Assembly (NCBI GenBank): GCA_002104985.1
Contig: MCGO01000026.1
Coordinates: forward strand, 1-64,000
Direction: 5' to 3'
Source: Rhizoclosmatium globosum
Taxonomy: Eukaryota > Chytridiomycota > Chytridiomycetes > Chytridiales > Chytriomycetaceae
Length of the DNA stretch: 64,000 nt
Shown here piece by piece: positions 34,077 to 45,988 of this stretch. How positions within the stretch are numbered: the stretch's first letter is position 1; each line of letters opens with the position of its first letter. The notes beneath the pieces are model-generated. The model saw only the letters and a list, made by a program, of their open reading frames with translations, searched no databases and was not told the origin of the DNA. The position numbers and the translations under genes were made by a program.

Positions 34077-36929
34077 CTAGTTGATGGCGACAGTGCTGTC
34101 AGAGTTACCAGCGTAAAGCTTTCCCTTCTTGGAGTGAGAAAGAGCCTTCTTCCAAGCAACAACACCCAAAACCATGTAGTAAGTCTTACGAGCCTTAACA
34201 ATGTTGGCGTTGACACGAGAGAGCAAAGCACGCTTGACAAGACGAGCCTCCAATTCAGCCTTTCTAGCCTTGGTTGGGTACAACTTGACAGTCAAGTCGA
34301 AAGACCACTTGCGGATAATCTGGACCTTGACAACATCGAGCAACATGAACATGACAGTAGAGATGGCGAGAACTCCAACACCCCAACCCCATCCGATAGC
34401 AGTAGCGTCAAGACCACGGATACCAAAGATGGACATGAACATGGCAAAGACTTGGGTACCAGCAACGGCGAGGATGAAAATCCAAGATGGCATGTTTTCG
34501 TAGAAGTAACCTGGGAGACGAGTGGAGAAGATGACAAAGTGTGGGCAGGAAGAAATCTGGAGGTACATGATGGTCTGGAGGACACCGGCGTTCTCCTCAT
34601 CAGGGTAGTTGTCGTAAGAGTGCTGGGTGTAACCGAATCCGTAGTGCGCAACAAAGAAGTGGCACCAGGAGATGATCATCAACAAGAAACCGAGGATGAA
34701 GGAAAGGGTAATGAGCTGTCCGAGTCTCCACTTGTCTGGGCGCTGGGAAATCTGGGCATTGTCAACAGAGATAACGAGGGTGGCAGCGTCGTTCAACACG
34801 GCAATCAAAATAATCAATCTTGGTGGGAGGGAGAATCCGTAGGCACAGATGGAGACGAAGAAGAACAACAAGAAGTGGATGGTAGAGGCGATACGGTACA
34901 AGGCGTAAGATCTCATTCTCTGGAAAATGGCACGGGAAGTCTTGACACCGTCAATAATGGTAGAAAGACCGGCAGCAAGCAAGACGATGTCAGCGGCAGA
35001 ACGGGCAGCATCAGTACAACCCTCGACGGCAATACCGACGTTGGCCTTCTTCAAAGCTGGGGCATCGTTCACACCGTCACCAGTCATACCAACGAGGTAA
35101 CCGCGCTTCTGGAGCAACTCAACGACCTTGTACTTGTGCTCTGGGATAACCTGGGCGAAACCATCACACTTCTCGCAACGGTCGATAAGAGCCTCCTCAT
35201 CAAGAGAAGCATCCATCAACTTGGAGGCATCCAAAATGGTACGGTTCATTCCGAGACGGTGGGCAACTTCCTTTCCGATAATCTGTTGGTCTCCAGTGAT
35301 CATCTTGACAGAGATACCGAGCTTGTGGCACTCGTCGATGGTGTGGGCAGAGTCTGGACGTGGTGGGTCGAGGAGGGAGATCATACCAATCATTTCAAAC
35401 TTGGTCATAGCGTCGTCGATAGTACGGGCAACACCAAGGGCACGGAGACCACGGCGGGCAAAGTCGTTGACAGCAGCAGTAGCCTCATCGTGTCCACCGA
35501 CCATACGAACGATAACCTGGGGGGCTCCCTTGATGGTACGGAACTGCTTACCAGTAGCAAGATCAGTGACGGTAGCTTCAGTGTACTTGGAGGTTGGGTT
35601 GAATGGAATGAAGTTGTTGACCTTGTAGCCTGGGATGTGGTGGTCCTGGTTTTCACGCTCCTTGAGGATGGTGACACGGTTTTGGGCAGCCTTACGGATG
35701 GCAGACTCAATGGCGTCCTGGGCTCCTGGCTCAGAGGCGAAGAAAGAAGCCAAAAGAAGGTCTTGTTCAGTGTATGGAACACCAGTTCCGTGGAAGTCGT
35801 CAGTGGTGTTACCCTTGTTGGACAAGTATGGAACATCGAAGGAGAGCTGGTTGAGGGTCAAAGTACCGGTCTTGTCAGAGCACAGAATGGAGACGGAGGC
35901 AAGTTCTTCGATGGCGGTCAAACGCTTGACGATAACCTCCTTCTTGGCGAGCTGCGAAGCACCGACAGCCATGGTAACGGACATGATAGTTGGGAGACCG
36001 ACTGGAATGGCAGCAATGGTCAAAACCAAGACTTCCAAGAGAGCAGACTTGACACGTTCACCGATGGAAGCATCCTTGTCTTCTGGGACAGCCCAGGTAC
36101 GAACGAAGAAGAGAATGACAGCCATACCCTATGGACATTGGTATGTTAGCATGCGGTACGAAGAGAATACCCAAAAACTTACACAGGTGATGATGACCAA
36201 GAAGTTACCGATAGAGTTGATGATCTTCTGGAAGTGACCTTCCTCAGTAGTGATGGAGATGAGGTTGGCAGCACGTCCAATGTAAGTGTTGATACCAGTC
36301 TTGGTAACAACAGCCAACATCTGACCTTGCTTGACGATAGCGGAGGAGTAAGCAGTGGCACCCTTACCCTTCTGGACAGGGAGGGATTCACCAGTAAGAG
36401 CAGACTGGTCAATCTGGAGGGTACCCTCAGAGATTTCACCAGTAACACCGACACCCAAAAGACGACAGTCAGCTGGGATAATGTCACCAAGACGGAGAGC
36501 AATAATGTCTCCTGGAACAAGAGTGTTGGAGTCAACCTCAACAAGCTTTCCGTTTCTCCAGCAACGAGACTTCAAGGCAAGAGTATTCTTGAGGGCGTCC
36601 AAGGCAGACTCGGCACGAGCCTCCTCAAAGAAACCGATACAGGCGTTGATGATCAAGACAGCGAGCAAGATACCGAAATCAATCCAGTCCTCGAAGACAC
36701 CGGAAAGAATACAGGCAATTTCCAAGAGGTAAGAGATTGGACCCAAGAAGTAGGACAAGAACTTGAGGAAAGGGTTGGTCTTGTTCTCTGGAATCTCGTT
36801 GAGACCGAACTGGGCAGTACGCTCAGCAACCTCGTGGTCAGTGAGACCGTGGAGGGGCTCAGTGTGGAGGAGAGCCTCCAACTCTGGTGGAATGTCGTCG
36901 GCAACCTCAACGTGGATAGCCTCCTCCAT
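34077..36929 (-). CDS. PMA1: Plasma-membrane P-type proton ATPase
   Basis: Two exons with an intron at about 36126-36180 (GTAAGT...CATAG) joining ITC|GMAVILF. It is a P3A-type ATPase of about 930 residues. Visible parts: actuator-domain TGES (ALTGESLPV); the phosphorylation site CSDKTGTLT; nucleotide-binding KGAPQ; hinge MTGDGVNDAPALKKA; PVGLPTI in membrane helix 4; ten predicted membrane helices; and a basic C-terminal tail that normally regulates the pump. It exports protons and energises the plasma membrane. The start is set at ATG 36929. The frame is open further upstream past an intron-like acceptor (about 36976), so a short 5' exon is possible. Strong C-ending codon bias suggests high expression, and this bias also creates long antisense frames. 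Confidence 0.95.
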
Positions 36930-38341
36930 CTTCAATGGCTTCTTGCCATCAGAATTGAGGACTTCGTGTTTCTCTACATTTTCAATAACAATGATATGAT
37001 TAGTTAACTGGATGAGAAGGGAAGATGAAACAGGTTGAGGGGTGAATCGAAGAAGGTGATGAGAAATGCAGATTTGTGTTTCCAATTTTTCGGAATCAAG
37101 CGGAAACAGCCCCCACCGCCTGCGCAGTTTCTGAAAGACTTGTCGAGACAAGGTTGATGGTGGGAGCTTTGTGGTGGAGGGAAGGAGATGGACGGAAAAG
37201 GGGCACGCATTCAAGCATCAGTCATCCACACATCCAAATTAAGCTACAGAATCGATCTTCCTACTGTCTCACTTTCATGCAGTTATCCCACAACTACCAG
37301 AGCAGTTATGGACCATAGTAACCACAGGCAGTTGTCAACAGTTGTCAACATTCCGATAAGATATCCCCCGTACCCCTTCTGTCCAAGTATGCCAGCCTGT
37401 CTCATTGAACACCTCACTCTTGAAGCAGGCACGTTGACATACCTTCGTGGTTGGTCATGTCTGAGAAATGAGTTTGTTGAATGAGAAAAAGGAAGTGGGT
37501 GCAGGTTTTCGCCTTTTTAAGCAAAACCCGGCCGGAATTTCAGCCCCCAAACCCCTCAAACTCCAAGAGATTACAAATAAATTACAAATGGACGAAACAG
37601 TCTTGGAATTTTCATCACTAATACAAAAAACTAAGGTTGTATTATTCATAGTGTGTTGCAGCAAAGACATGTCCAGGTGCAACTCTGACGGGCGGGATTC
37701 TCAAAAGCAGTCAAGTTCAAACAGGAGTATGTTCCTTGTTGCGAATTAAAAATCAACTTGACGTAAGCCCCTTTATTACTAATATGAAAGGGAATGCAGA
37801 GAACAAACAGGTTTACTTGTTTCCTTGTTCACAAAAGACACGCCAAAACGTATTAGTTTTCACCATTTCACCACAAGGTGCCACCTGTTTCAAGGCGGAC
37901 ATTATTTGTCATCGTGCCAAGACTTTGGTTATCGCAAAAATTCCTTTAATCCCTTTCAATCTCTTTTAAATATCAAAAAGTTTGATAACTGCTCCTATTA
38001 CACGATTCATAAAAGCCTTCTTCCTTTATTGTGTTAATTTTTTCAACAATCGTAACTACCTGGCCCATATTCTTTTCCCTCTATTATAGGAGTCGGAAAA
38101 GCAAAGAGAAAACAGGGTGTGTAAGTTATTTATGAAAATGAGGTTGTCGACTTTTAATCCATGCCTTTTCCAGTTTAATACTTGAATGTTTTGACAAAAA
38201 AAAATATGGGCTTCTAACGGGATGTGGCAGAAAAGTAAGAGGAACAAAAAGCAACTAGGAAAACAAAGGGAAAAGAAAGCGAACCAACAGAGAAGAAAGA
38301 ATAAAAAGAATAGGGGAGGGATGTGATGTTCAAAGCGATTC
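36930..38341. other. Intergenic region, no gene seen
   Basis: It contains the 5' flank of the proton ATPase gene (to about 37200). GTTGTCAACAGTTGTCAAC near 37331 is a short direct repeat. Open frames of 60-100 codons show no domain, signal peptide or intron pattern. Confidence 0.5.
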
Positions 38342-40129
38342 TTAAAAAGAACCGGATTGTCCATTCAACACAACATCACCGTTACAATGGTAATCAAACT
38401 GATTTCCCTCCTTCATATGCGTGCTCCATCCCTTAAACAAACTCAACATGCCAGTGATAATAGTTGTATCGTTCGTCACACGCCAATCTCGATAAAACCC
38501 TCCCAAAACCTTTTCCTCCTCAAAGTTGACCATCAACTTCAAATTGGGGTACTTGGCCAAAGATGATGTGTTCATGATTTGGTTGTACCATTCGAGACGT
38601 AGTTGGACTGGAGTTTGGGCGAGACTGTCTCCTGGGTTGGACGCAGACGGACCAGGACCGTCTGGGTCGATAATGTATAAGGAAGGGGAGCCTGTCTCAG
38701 GAAGCATCATTGGCTTGTTCTGTTCAAGCGCGAAACGACGGTAGAAGTCGTAGTTTTGTTCCCAGTTGGCACCTTGGTTGTATCCGACACCGGTGAGGTA
38801 TCCGTCAAAGTATCCATCTGGCACAGCGTGGTTTCTCAAATAGGCTTCATCAGGTGGGTAGTAGTACAGCGACAGACCAACCCAGTCAACATATTCGGCG
38901 CCTGGCCACCAAGGTCCTAATTTTAAAAGTTTAAGATAATAAATTACGGGGAATAAGAAAAAGGACAACGTTCTGTGTTTCAAGAGGAAGAGAAAGACCA
39001 ACTCACCATATGGATCATCATTCTCATCAATTACACCGTCCTTGTTGGTGTCCATTAAATCAAAGTTTGGATCTCCTGGTACTGGAAGAGGGACACCTCC
39101 AGAGGTAGAGAAAGGATAGCCTTTTCCGACATTTGGAGCCCACACGATGGCAGTCATGTTGGTGTGCTGTTTCAGGATAGTGGACATGCTTCTGAAGTTG
39201 GGGATATAGTGGATAGGGTCGAATCCATATGAGGAGAAAGGTCCTGATTTTAGTTTTAGTTAGTATGTATGTAAATAGGAACAACAAATCAGTTGTGGAA
39301 GGGGGAAGAGAGGAGTGGGTGCTTGTAGGGTGTCTAAGATTGAAAAATAATGGCTGACGCTTCCCACTTTGCCCCTCGGCATAACATCAGGAACCCAAGT
39401 CCCTGATCCATAAACACCATGTTCAACTCACCATTCATTTCATGTCCGTAACGCAAGTAGATGGGGACACCGTAGGCGGCATTACAATCCGCCAAGGCCT
39501 TGGCAAGCTCATTGAAACGGTCGTCTTGGAAGTCCTGCAGCTTGTCGGCCGGGTCCATCATGATTGAGATTTCAAGCATGGCCTTGACACGGCCGGCCTC
39601 GGAGGCGTACCAGTTGAGGAGGGAGAAGTCAAAGGCTGGTTTGGACTCGTTCGCACTGAAATCCATGAAGGCGTTGAAGACATTTGGTCTGAAACCATTG
39701 AGCTAAATAGCGGTGGAAGTGTTCAATTTACGGTACTGAATAGTGGTAGTGACAGCGGCAGTGAATGGCAGTGCAAGGTAGCAGTGATAAGGGAGGAGGA
39801 GGAGGAGGAGGAATTTGGGGAAGACACACATAGAAACGTACCTTTGTAACAATCTTGCTTGGAGTCTCAACAGACCAGTCCAGGGAGAATCCATACATCT
39901 GAATTCCATCAGTTTGAGGCTCAAGTCTTGCCCATTTTGAGGTTGGATCGTAGGTACAATCCGGGGCTGATACATCAACCGACTGGAGACCATCAAAGAA
40001 AGCTGGAACGGCCCTTGTGTGAAGATCGTAAATCCTCCAGCTGAACCACAACAGACAAAAGAGTCCAAGGAGCATCGCAACGAGTGCCTTGGTCCAAAAG
40101 AGACAGTGGAGGATGTTGTGACGAAGCAT
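38342..40129 (-). CDS. GH26-like glycoside hydrolase, membrane-anchored
   Basis: At least four exons. The ATG at 40129 starts a signal-anchor (WTKALVAMLLGLFCLLWFSW); an upstream in-frame ATG (40228) would overlap the divergent gene. After PQTDGIQMYGFSLDWS the catalytic barrel follows: IYLRYGHEMNG with the acid/base Glu, IVWAPN, YVDWVGLSLYYYP and the nucleophile region MLPETGSPS. These motifs are those of family GH26 (mannanases and relatives). An exon near 39350-39400 (TWVPDVMPRG) follows HEMNG, but I could not make its 3' junction splice in frame. The sequence DTNKDGVIDENDD near 39010-39060 looks like a dockerin/EF-type calcium loop. Role: beta-glycan, perhaps mannan, breakdown or remodelling at the cell surface. 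Confidence 0.7.
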
Positions 40130-40196
40130 CTCCTCCTTTTTTTTCCTTGTGTGTTTCAATTTGGATCTTTTCCCAAACTGAGGGATCACCGAAAAA
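40130..40196. promoter_or_regulatory. Short divergent promoter, GH26-like / thioredoxin-like
   Basis: 67 bp lie between two predicted divergent start codons. A T-rich tract is present at 40138-40145. Inferred from gene layout only. Confidence 0.3.
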
Positions 40197-40718
40197 ATGG
40201 ACTCTGCAATCACACCCGAAAATGTCATTATACCTACCAAGGGGGAACTAGTTTTACTACTGGTTGGTAAGCATAGTTTCTCTTTCTTTAACTATGACCA
40301 ATGACCAATGACCTGCAATCACTGGCACAGATGTGTCTGATCCCAGCACACTCTCCTTTCTTCCAAAAGTAACAATTTCTTTTCTTTCTTTCTTTTCTTA
40401 CTAATTCGTTCATACAGTGGCAGTCTCTACTAGAAACGTACGCTGATCGTGGATACAACACCATCCCTTCTCTCTCCCTCTCCTCAATCGACTGCTCCCC
40501 CCTTCCCGATCTTTGTCGATCTGTATTCAATGTTGTGTCCTTTCCCACCATCAACCTCTATCGAGATGGGCAACTTGTGTCAACTCTGCGAGAAAACGTG
40601 TTTGTGGATGTGTTGTTGGTTCTTGGGAAGGCTCGTTATAATGCGTGGAAGAACATGTAAGTGTTGATACGATTGAGTGAGTTAGTAAGAAGATCGCTGA
40701 GTGCGTTTGGGAGAGAGA

Positions 40719-40762
<44 letters not shown>

Positions 40763-41641
40763 TTGCGTGCGCAAAAGACTATCAAGGGGTCCGTGAAAGG
40801 AAAGAACATTCAACAGAATGAAGTTTATCTCTTCTATTCGAGAATAGGCTGGTTCATCCTCTGATTGGTTCTCTAACCCTCATCCAAACAGCACTGAAAC
40901 ACCACCAACACCACCAACCTCACTCCAATCATACACAGTAACAATATCACCGCCACCATCCCACTCTCAAGATTGGAACCCATCCCTCCACCACAACTTC
41001 ACGTTCCCTCAATTCAAAAACTTTTCTGAATCTCTCAATCTGAAAATAACCCACACCCCGCTGACAACCCTCCCCCGCCTCCTGTCCACCTCAAAAACCC
41101 CAATAATCCTCTTTTTCGGCGCATCCTTCTGTCCCCACACTCTCGTCTTCAACGAACCTTGGCTTTCCCTCCAAACAGCCCTCGTAACAAACCCCTTACA
41201 CTCTCCCCCGTCACACTCTCTAAAGTTGAATGCGCGAATTCCCAGAAGGAGTGTTGGCATTACATGGGGGACGATGGGTTCCCGACTGTTGTCCTGTTTT
41301 ACCGTGGTTTGTACATTCAGGAGTTGAAGGACCATTCCAAGTTGGATGAGTTTGTACGGGGTGCCGGGGAAGTTATTAAGTCCGTAGAAGTAGGGTGGAG
41401 GGTTGAAAAGTATGAGGGCCAAGAGTTTTTAGAGGAGGGCAGTGTAAAGATTGTAGGGAGGTGGAAGTTTGAGAAGATTGACCGTCGAGGGAGTAGTAGT
41501 ACTAGATACATTGAAGTGAGTGAGGTTAGTGTGGTTGGTGTGTTGTGTATTTTTGTGGTATTCGCAGTCTTCGTGATGAAGAGGCGAAGAGGATGGAGAC
41601 GCATGTATACTCCAGTAACGTTACTTTTAACTATTCGGTAA
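40197..41641 (+). CDS. Tandem thioredoxin-fold membrane protein (one-base frameshift)
   Basis: Exons 40197-40266, 40331-40368, 40418-40656 and 40892-41641 splice in frame. The first thioredoxin fold (ELVLLLVDVSD, then SLSSIDCSPLPDLC, then SFPTINLYRDGQ with cis-Pro) has no cysteine at the active-site position. The second (PIILFFGASFCPHTLVF, then LSKVECANSQKECW, then DGFPTVVLFYRG) has CPHT in place of CxxC. A single transmembrane helix (VVGVLCIFVVFAVFV) and a KRRRGWRR tail end the protein. Between TNPLHSPP and VTLSKVEC the frame slips at a run of five C near 41211; six C would restore it. A (TG)20 microsatellite lies in the third intron. The layout resembles ER membrane PDI-like proteins, but catalysis is doubtful. 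Confidence 0.7.
40722..40761. repeat. (TG)20 dinucleotide microsatellite
   Basis: Forty bases of pure TG repeat within an intron of the tandem thioredoxin-fold gene; likely polymorphic in length. Confidence 0.95.
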
Positions 41642-42011
41642 TACTAGTATAAACTAATAAATCCATTGTGTTTTTTGTTAAAAATACACGCTTCTGTCAT
41701 TTTCTCCGACTAAGAACGACGCAAACGCATTGAGCAATAGTTTTAATTTGTTGTGTTTATCAATAAAATAGATGCAGAGGTTAGTTCCAAAGTTTGGCAA
41801 CCTTTTCCATCAACTCTCTTCGCAAAACTGAATAATGTCTTGAAACTACCCATTTAATCTTAAAAATCCTGTTATTTTTCCCTCGTGCTTGGAATCTGAA
41901 TGACGCGAAGTCATTCCAACAAAAAAAGTCACTCATTACCCCACAACTTTCACAATTTAAAAGCAACGAGTCATTCCGAACCTCCTCCCCAAAAAATACC
42001 ATCACACAAAT
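41642..42011. other. Intergenic region
   Basis: 3' flank of the thioredoxin-like gene (AATAAA-like signal near 41655, another near 41763) and 5' flank of the next gene. Nothing else seen. Confidence 0.5.
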
Positions 42012-43557
42012 ATGCAGTTTCATCGTCGTCTCTCTGTCACGGCCTTGGTAGTTACGTCTGTTCTCTCACAGCCAATGCAAGACCCGTTCTTTGCTCTTCC
42101 CATGGACAATACCCTTCCCATGGCCACGGATTCTACTTGTGATACCTCGTCATGCGATTCTACCCTTCCGATGCCTCCTCAACAGATGCCTCAAGCCATG
42201 ATGATGATGTACGCACCAGCCGTAACCTGGGGCTCAACACAAGTCCTCGGTCAACTAGCCATGAAAGATTTGTCTACGCAGCTTGGAATCTCAATGGATC
42301 AAGTCGGATGGATCGCGCAGGACATGAGTATGCTGACTGGCTCCACAAGCATGGATTGGATGGGAGGTGTGCAACATATTTGCATTACGCGGATGGTTAA
42401 ACCTGTGCATGTGATTATGGTCGCGAGAACGTGTTTGACTGTTATTTTGAAGGTTATCAAGGTATTGTGTCTTGGTTGATTTGATGCTCTTTATTGTTGA
42501 TTAAAAGAACACGATAGATTCAGAAACTTCCGCCTCCACCAATGGTCCATGTATTGACTCAAATTTCAAACGTATTCGTGTCAGTGCGACCCCCGCCCGT
42601 TAAGGTATGTATTTCTTTCCCCTCCTCCTCCTCCTCCTCCTCCTCCTCCTCTTCATTTTGTAAGCAATCTCATCTTAATCACACAGAAAGTGCAAGTGAT
42701 TGTCCAAGTCATCCACCCTCCACCAAAAGTAGTCAAAATCATTATCCAAAAAGTAATCGAGGTACGTGTAACCTCTACGAATTTAAAAATGCTAACTCGC
42801 AATTCAAGCAACGAATTACAATCCTCCAACAAACTCTCAACATCCCTCTAAAGTCATGCACATGGATGCTCTCGTCTTCTCTCCATAACATGCCCTGGTG
42901 GTCCATCCCGTCCTCATACTCCTCATCGTACACAAGCCGCGACAACACGGCCATGGATTCAAACGCGCTCGAAACCCAAAACTGTACTCTCTCGGTCATG
43001 GAACAAATCGCTCAGAACGCTGAAAAGCTTGCCGGTATGTCGTCGATGGATATGACTCAGTGGGTCCAACCTGTCGCGGATCAAATGGGTGTGAGTCCGA
43101 TGGTTGTCTCGAATATCGCTGCAACGATGGCGGCTGGTATGATGAGTGTCTCTGGAATGGATGTAAAGGGTGTAGGGATGGTGGATGGGATGGTTGGTGT
43201 TGGAATGGTACAACTTGGGATGGCTTTGGGTGGTGGAGTAATGAGCGTGAAGCCAGGGAATATGACGGATACTGTGCCTGAAAATGCGTCGATTATGACG
43301 GAATCCGCCTCCAATTCTGTTGTTGGCTTGGGGTCGTAACAACGAAGGGGTCGGATGTTGCTACTTTGATGGGTGTCATAACCGCAACTGTGAGTGGAAT
43401 TGATGCTGCTGCTATTTTGGGTACCGACAACATGGTAAGAACGATGACTCCAGTACCTATCGCTCCTATTTCCGCAGTGGCTGACAACAATAGTGGATTT
43501 GCACATTTTATTCCTAATGTGGTATTGAGCTGCCTGATTCTCATCGTCCTCTACTAG
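42012..43557 (+). CDS. Met-rich secreted protein, probably GPI-anchored (one-base frameshift)
   Basis: The ATG at 42012 is followed by a signal peptide (RRLSVTALVVTSVLSQP). Four exons join in frame via introns starting at about 42461, 42606 and 42763. A Met-rich region (MPPQQMPQAMMMMYAP, then ISMDQVGWIAQDMSM) leads to a Val/Ile/Pro-rich stretch with PPP motifs (KLPPPPMVHVL, VRPPPVKKVQVIVQVIHPPPK). A second Met/Gly-rich region follows (MSSMDMTQWVQPVADQMGVSPM, as shorter motifs MSSMDMTQW and DQMGVSPM). At 43330-43333 a run of four G breaks the frame; five G would continue it through VVTTKGSDVATLMG to a C-terminal hydrophobic tail (IPNVVLSCLILIVLY) typical of GPI signals. Function is unknown. 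Met clusters can bind copper(I), but that is speculation. Confidence 0.6.
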
Positions 43558-44136
43558 TTTAATCTTTTATTGCTTTATTGCTTAGAAAGACATTGGATGG
43601 TTTCAAATAAATTCTTCATAAATTCATATTCGTTTCATATTCGTTTCAAAAACCGCATTACAAAAAACTCCTTTTCTTTTTTATTAAATTCCTCTCGAAA
43701 ATGCCCAAGACCAATTACAAGAGCCCAAGCCAGGCCTTTATCAAACTTCACCAAAAAAAGTATAACGGAAAGGGGAAGAAATGCTCAGCCTCAACAACAC
43801 GAAATTCAGCGATTGCCGACATAAACGAAAAGATTGCTCCGTTGTCAGAACAGATTTGAGCGATTGTCGGAATAAAAACATAAAATTGAATAAGCACACT
43901 GAATCATCTAATCGGAATTCGAAAGAACAGTCAACCCAAGTCTGAAACACAATGTGAAACAGAATATGGCACGCTGAATTAGACCGATTAAAATATTCCG
44001 AATTCGAAAAGCAGTTGAAACAGGTCTGAAACACATGCGAAACAGGAGACGACACGCCGGAATTTTGAAATTCGGAGAGTCCTGGGCGTTTCAGTACTGT
44101 TTCAGTGTGCAGAAAATTACTCCCCGAATCGTGAGG
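43558..44136. other. Intergenic region with an imperfect ~85-bp duplication
   Basis: No gene. Around 43912-43980 and 43998-44065 the same order of words recurs (GAATTCGAAA, GTCTGAAACACA, GAAACAG, GCACGC/GACACGCC). This is an imperfect tandem duplication just upstream of the interrupted membrane-protein gene. Confidence 0.5.
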
Positions 44137-44340
44137 ATGACTATATCTCAGTCTGCGGTTGCTTTGAATATCAACCCTTCTGAAGGTGCAAGACTGACCC
44201 AGTTCATCCAAGATGAATCCTCAGACAGAATACAACAAGGTACCACGAATCAAGGAGAGCCCGTTTCTACTACCACGATAATCTGTATAACAATAGCATT
44301 TGCGTTTATTCTCTTACTTGGAGGATTGTGCTACTGGTTT

Positions 44341-45988
44341 TGTGACCGGGATACCGGCTCGGCCGTCGCCAAGCACGTCAGGTTGTCCATGTCCGACGTA
44401 ACGGTACCTAGCACGTAATCAATAGTACCTCACTCATCATACATAAAAAAGGAAAACGTCACCTTATCACCGATCCCCTCATCTCGGATGCGCCAGTGGA
44501 AGTCCCCTCCTTCCCACAGTCCGTCCAGTAGGTCCAAGCCCACATTACAGCGAATCCCTGTCGCAAGCCGTCCTGTTCGCATCCGCAGTCGATCACTGTC
44601 CTCGGTCCACATCCACCGAACCCGTCCAGTGATCCCCGGTTGATCGTTGATCAGCTCCCTATTCCCGTAGCGCGGGTCTGGGTAGGTGGGAAACCATCCA
44701 GCTTTGAAACCCGTACTAACCCTCCTGTCCTTACATGCCTGCAGTCATGGTGCCTCCCTTCCATCCCTTACAGGAGGTCAACCCGACACTCAGGCTAGAC
44801 ACTACGCTCGAAAGGGGGAGAAACGTACCTAGGCCACCTCGCTCAAGTATGTCGGGTGGCGTCCCGTCCTGTTCCAGACGCCCTCCACCAACAAAGCCCG
44901 TTCACACGCTGCTTTGTTCACAAGGTAGTTTCTATTTTTACATTTTCCCCTTCCGGTGCTTTCTCACACAGCCACCGGATAATAAACAAATAAATAAAGA
45001 AAGAATAAAAGAGAAGTCCGAAACCCTCCCTCCGTCAGATCCCCTGACAGTGGGCCCTTTTCCAAAAAACCCCTAGGTACTCCGTTACCTTGAGTCTGAA
45101 ACAAGGAAAGGCTACTGACATGTCCAAACGAAACTAAAAAACCAACACAACCAACTCCACCACTCATCCAGCTGCTGAAGAAATGAAAGGGCTGTTCTCA
45201 ACTCGCTCCAGGGCGCGAGCCATGAGAACACCTTTCTTGCCATATAGGTCCCGGGTTCATTTCCCGGTTGGGCCCCCACTGTGACCGGGATACCGGCTCG
45301 GCCGTCGCCAAGCACGTCAGGTTGTCCATGTCCGACGTAACGGTACCTAGCACGTAATCAATAGTACCTCACTCATCATACATAAAAAAGGAAAACGTCA
45401 CCTTATCACCGATCCCCTCATCTCGGATGCGCCAGTGGAAGTCCCCTCCTTCCCACAGTCCGTCCAGTAGGTCCAAGCCCACATTACAGCGAATCCCTGT
45501 CGCAAGCCGTCCTGTTCGCATCCGCAGTCGATCACTGTCCTCGGTCCACATCCACCGAACCCGTCCAGTGATCCCCGGTTGATCGTTGATCAGCTCCCTA
45601 TTCCCGTAGCGCGGGTCTGGGTAGGTGGGAAACCATCCAGCTTTGAAACCCGTACTAACCCTCCTGTCCTTACATGCCTGCAGTCATGGTGCCTCCCTTC
45701 CATCCCTTACAGGAGGTCAACCCGACACTCAGGCTAGACACTACGCTCGAAAGGGGGAGAAACGTACCTAGGCCACCTCGCTCAAGTATGTCGGGTGGCG
45801 TCCCGTCCTGTTCCAGACGCCCTCCACCAACAAAGCCCGTTCACACGCTGCTTTGTTCACAAGGTAGTTTCTATTTTTACATTTTCCCCTTCCGGTGCTT
45901 TCTCACACAGCCACCGGATAATAAACAAATAAATAAAGAAAGAATAAAAGAGAAGTCCGAAACCCTCCCTCCGTCAGATCCCCTGACA
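44341..45988 (-). mobile_element. TRIM: miniature LTR retrotransposon without coding capacity
   Basis: Two direct repeats of 709 bp (44341-45049 and 45280-45988), apparently identical, begin TGTGACC and end CTGACA as LTRs do. They enclose only 230 bp. On the minus strand the internal part starts, one base after the LTR, with a primer-binding site complementary to a tRNA 3' end including CCA (45247-45278). It ends with a purine-rich tract (GGAAAAGGG at about 45052-45062). Flanking GTTT (44337-44340 and 45989-45992) is the target duplication. No protein is encoded, so it must be mobilised by another element. Frames of about 60 and 113-143 codons inside the LTRs are duplicated noise. Confidence 0.85.
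45247..45278 (-). promoter_or_regulatory. tRNA-like primer-binding site of the TRIM
   Basis: On the plus strand this reads like the 3' end of a tRNA: a T-arm CCGGG-TTCATTT-CCCGG, then an acceptor strand TTGGGCC, a discriminator base and CCA. Its complement on the minus strand therefore serves as primer-binding site. About 32 bases of match is longer than the usual 10-18. Confidence 0.65.

Noticed and set aside
34134..37007. Long plus-strand open frames (671 and 257 codons) over the proton ATPase gene
   Set aside because: They are antisense to a strongly C/G-third-position-biased gene. The protein sequences are low-complexity and lack domains, and the minus-strand frame has every P-type ATPase motif.
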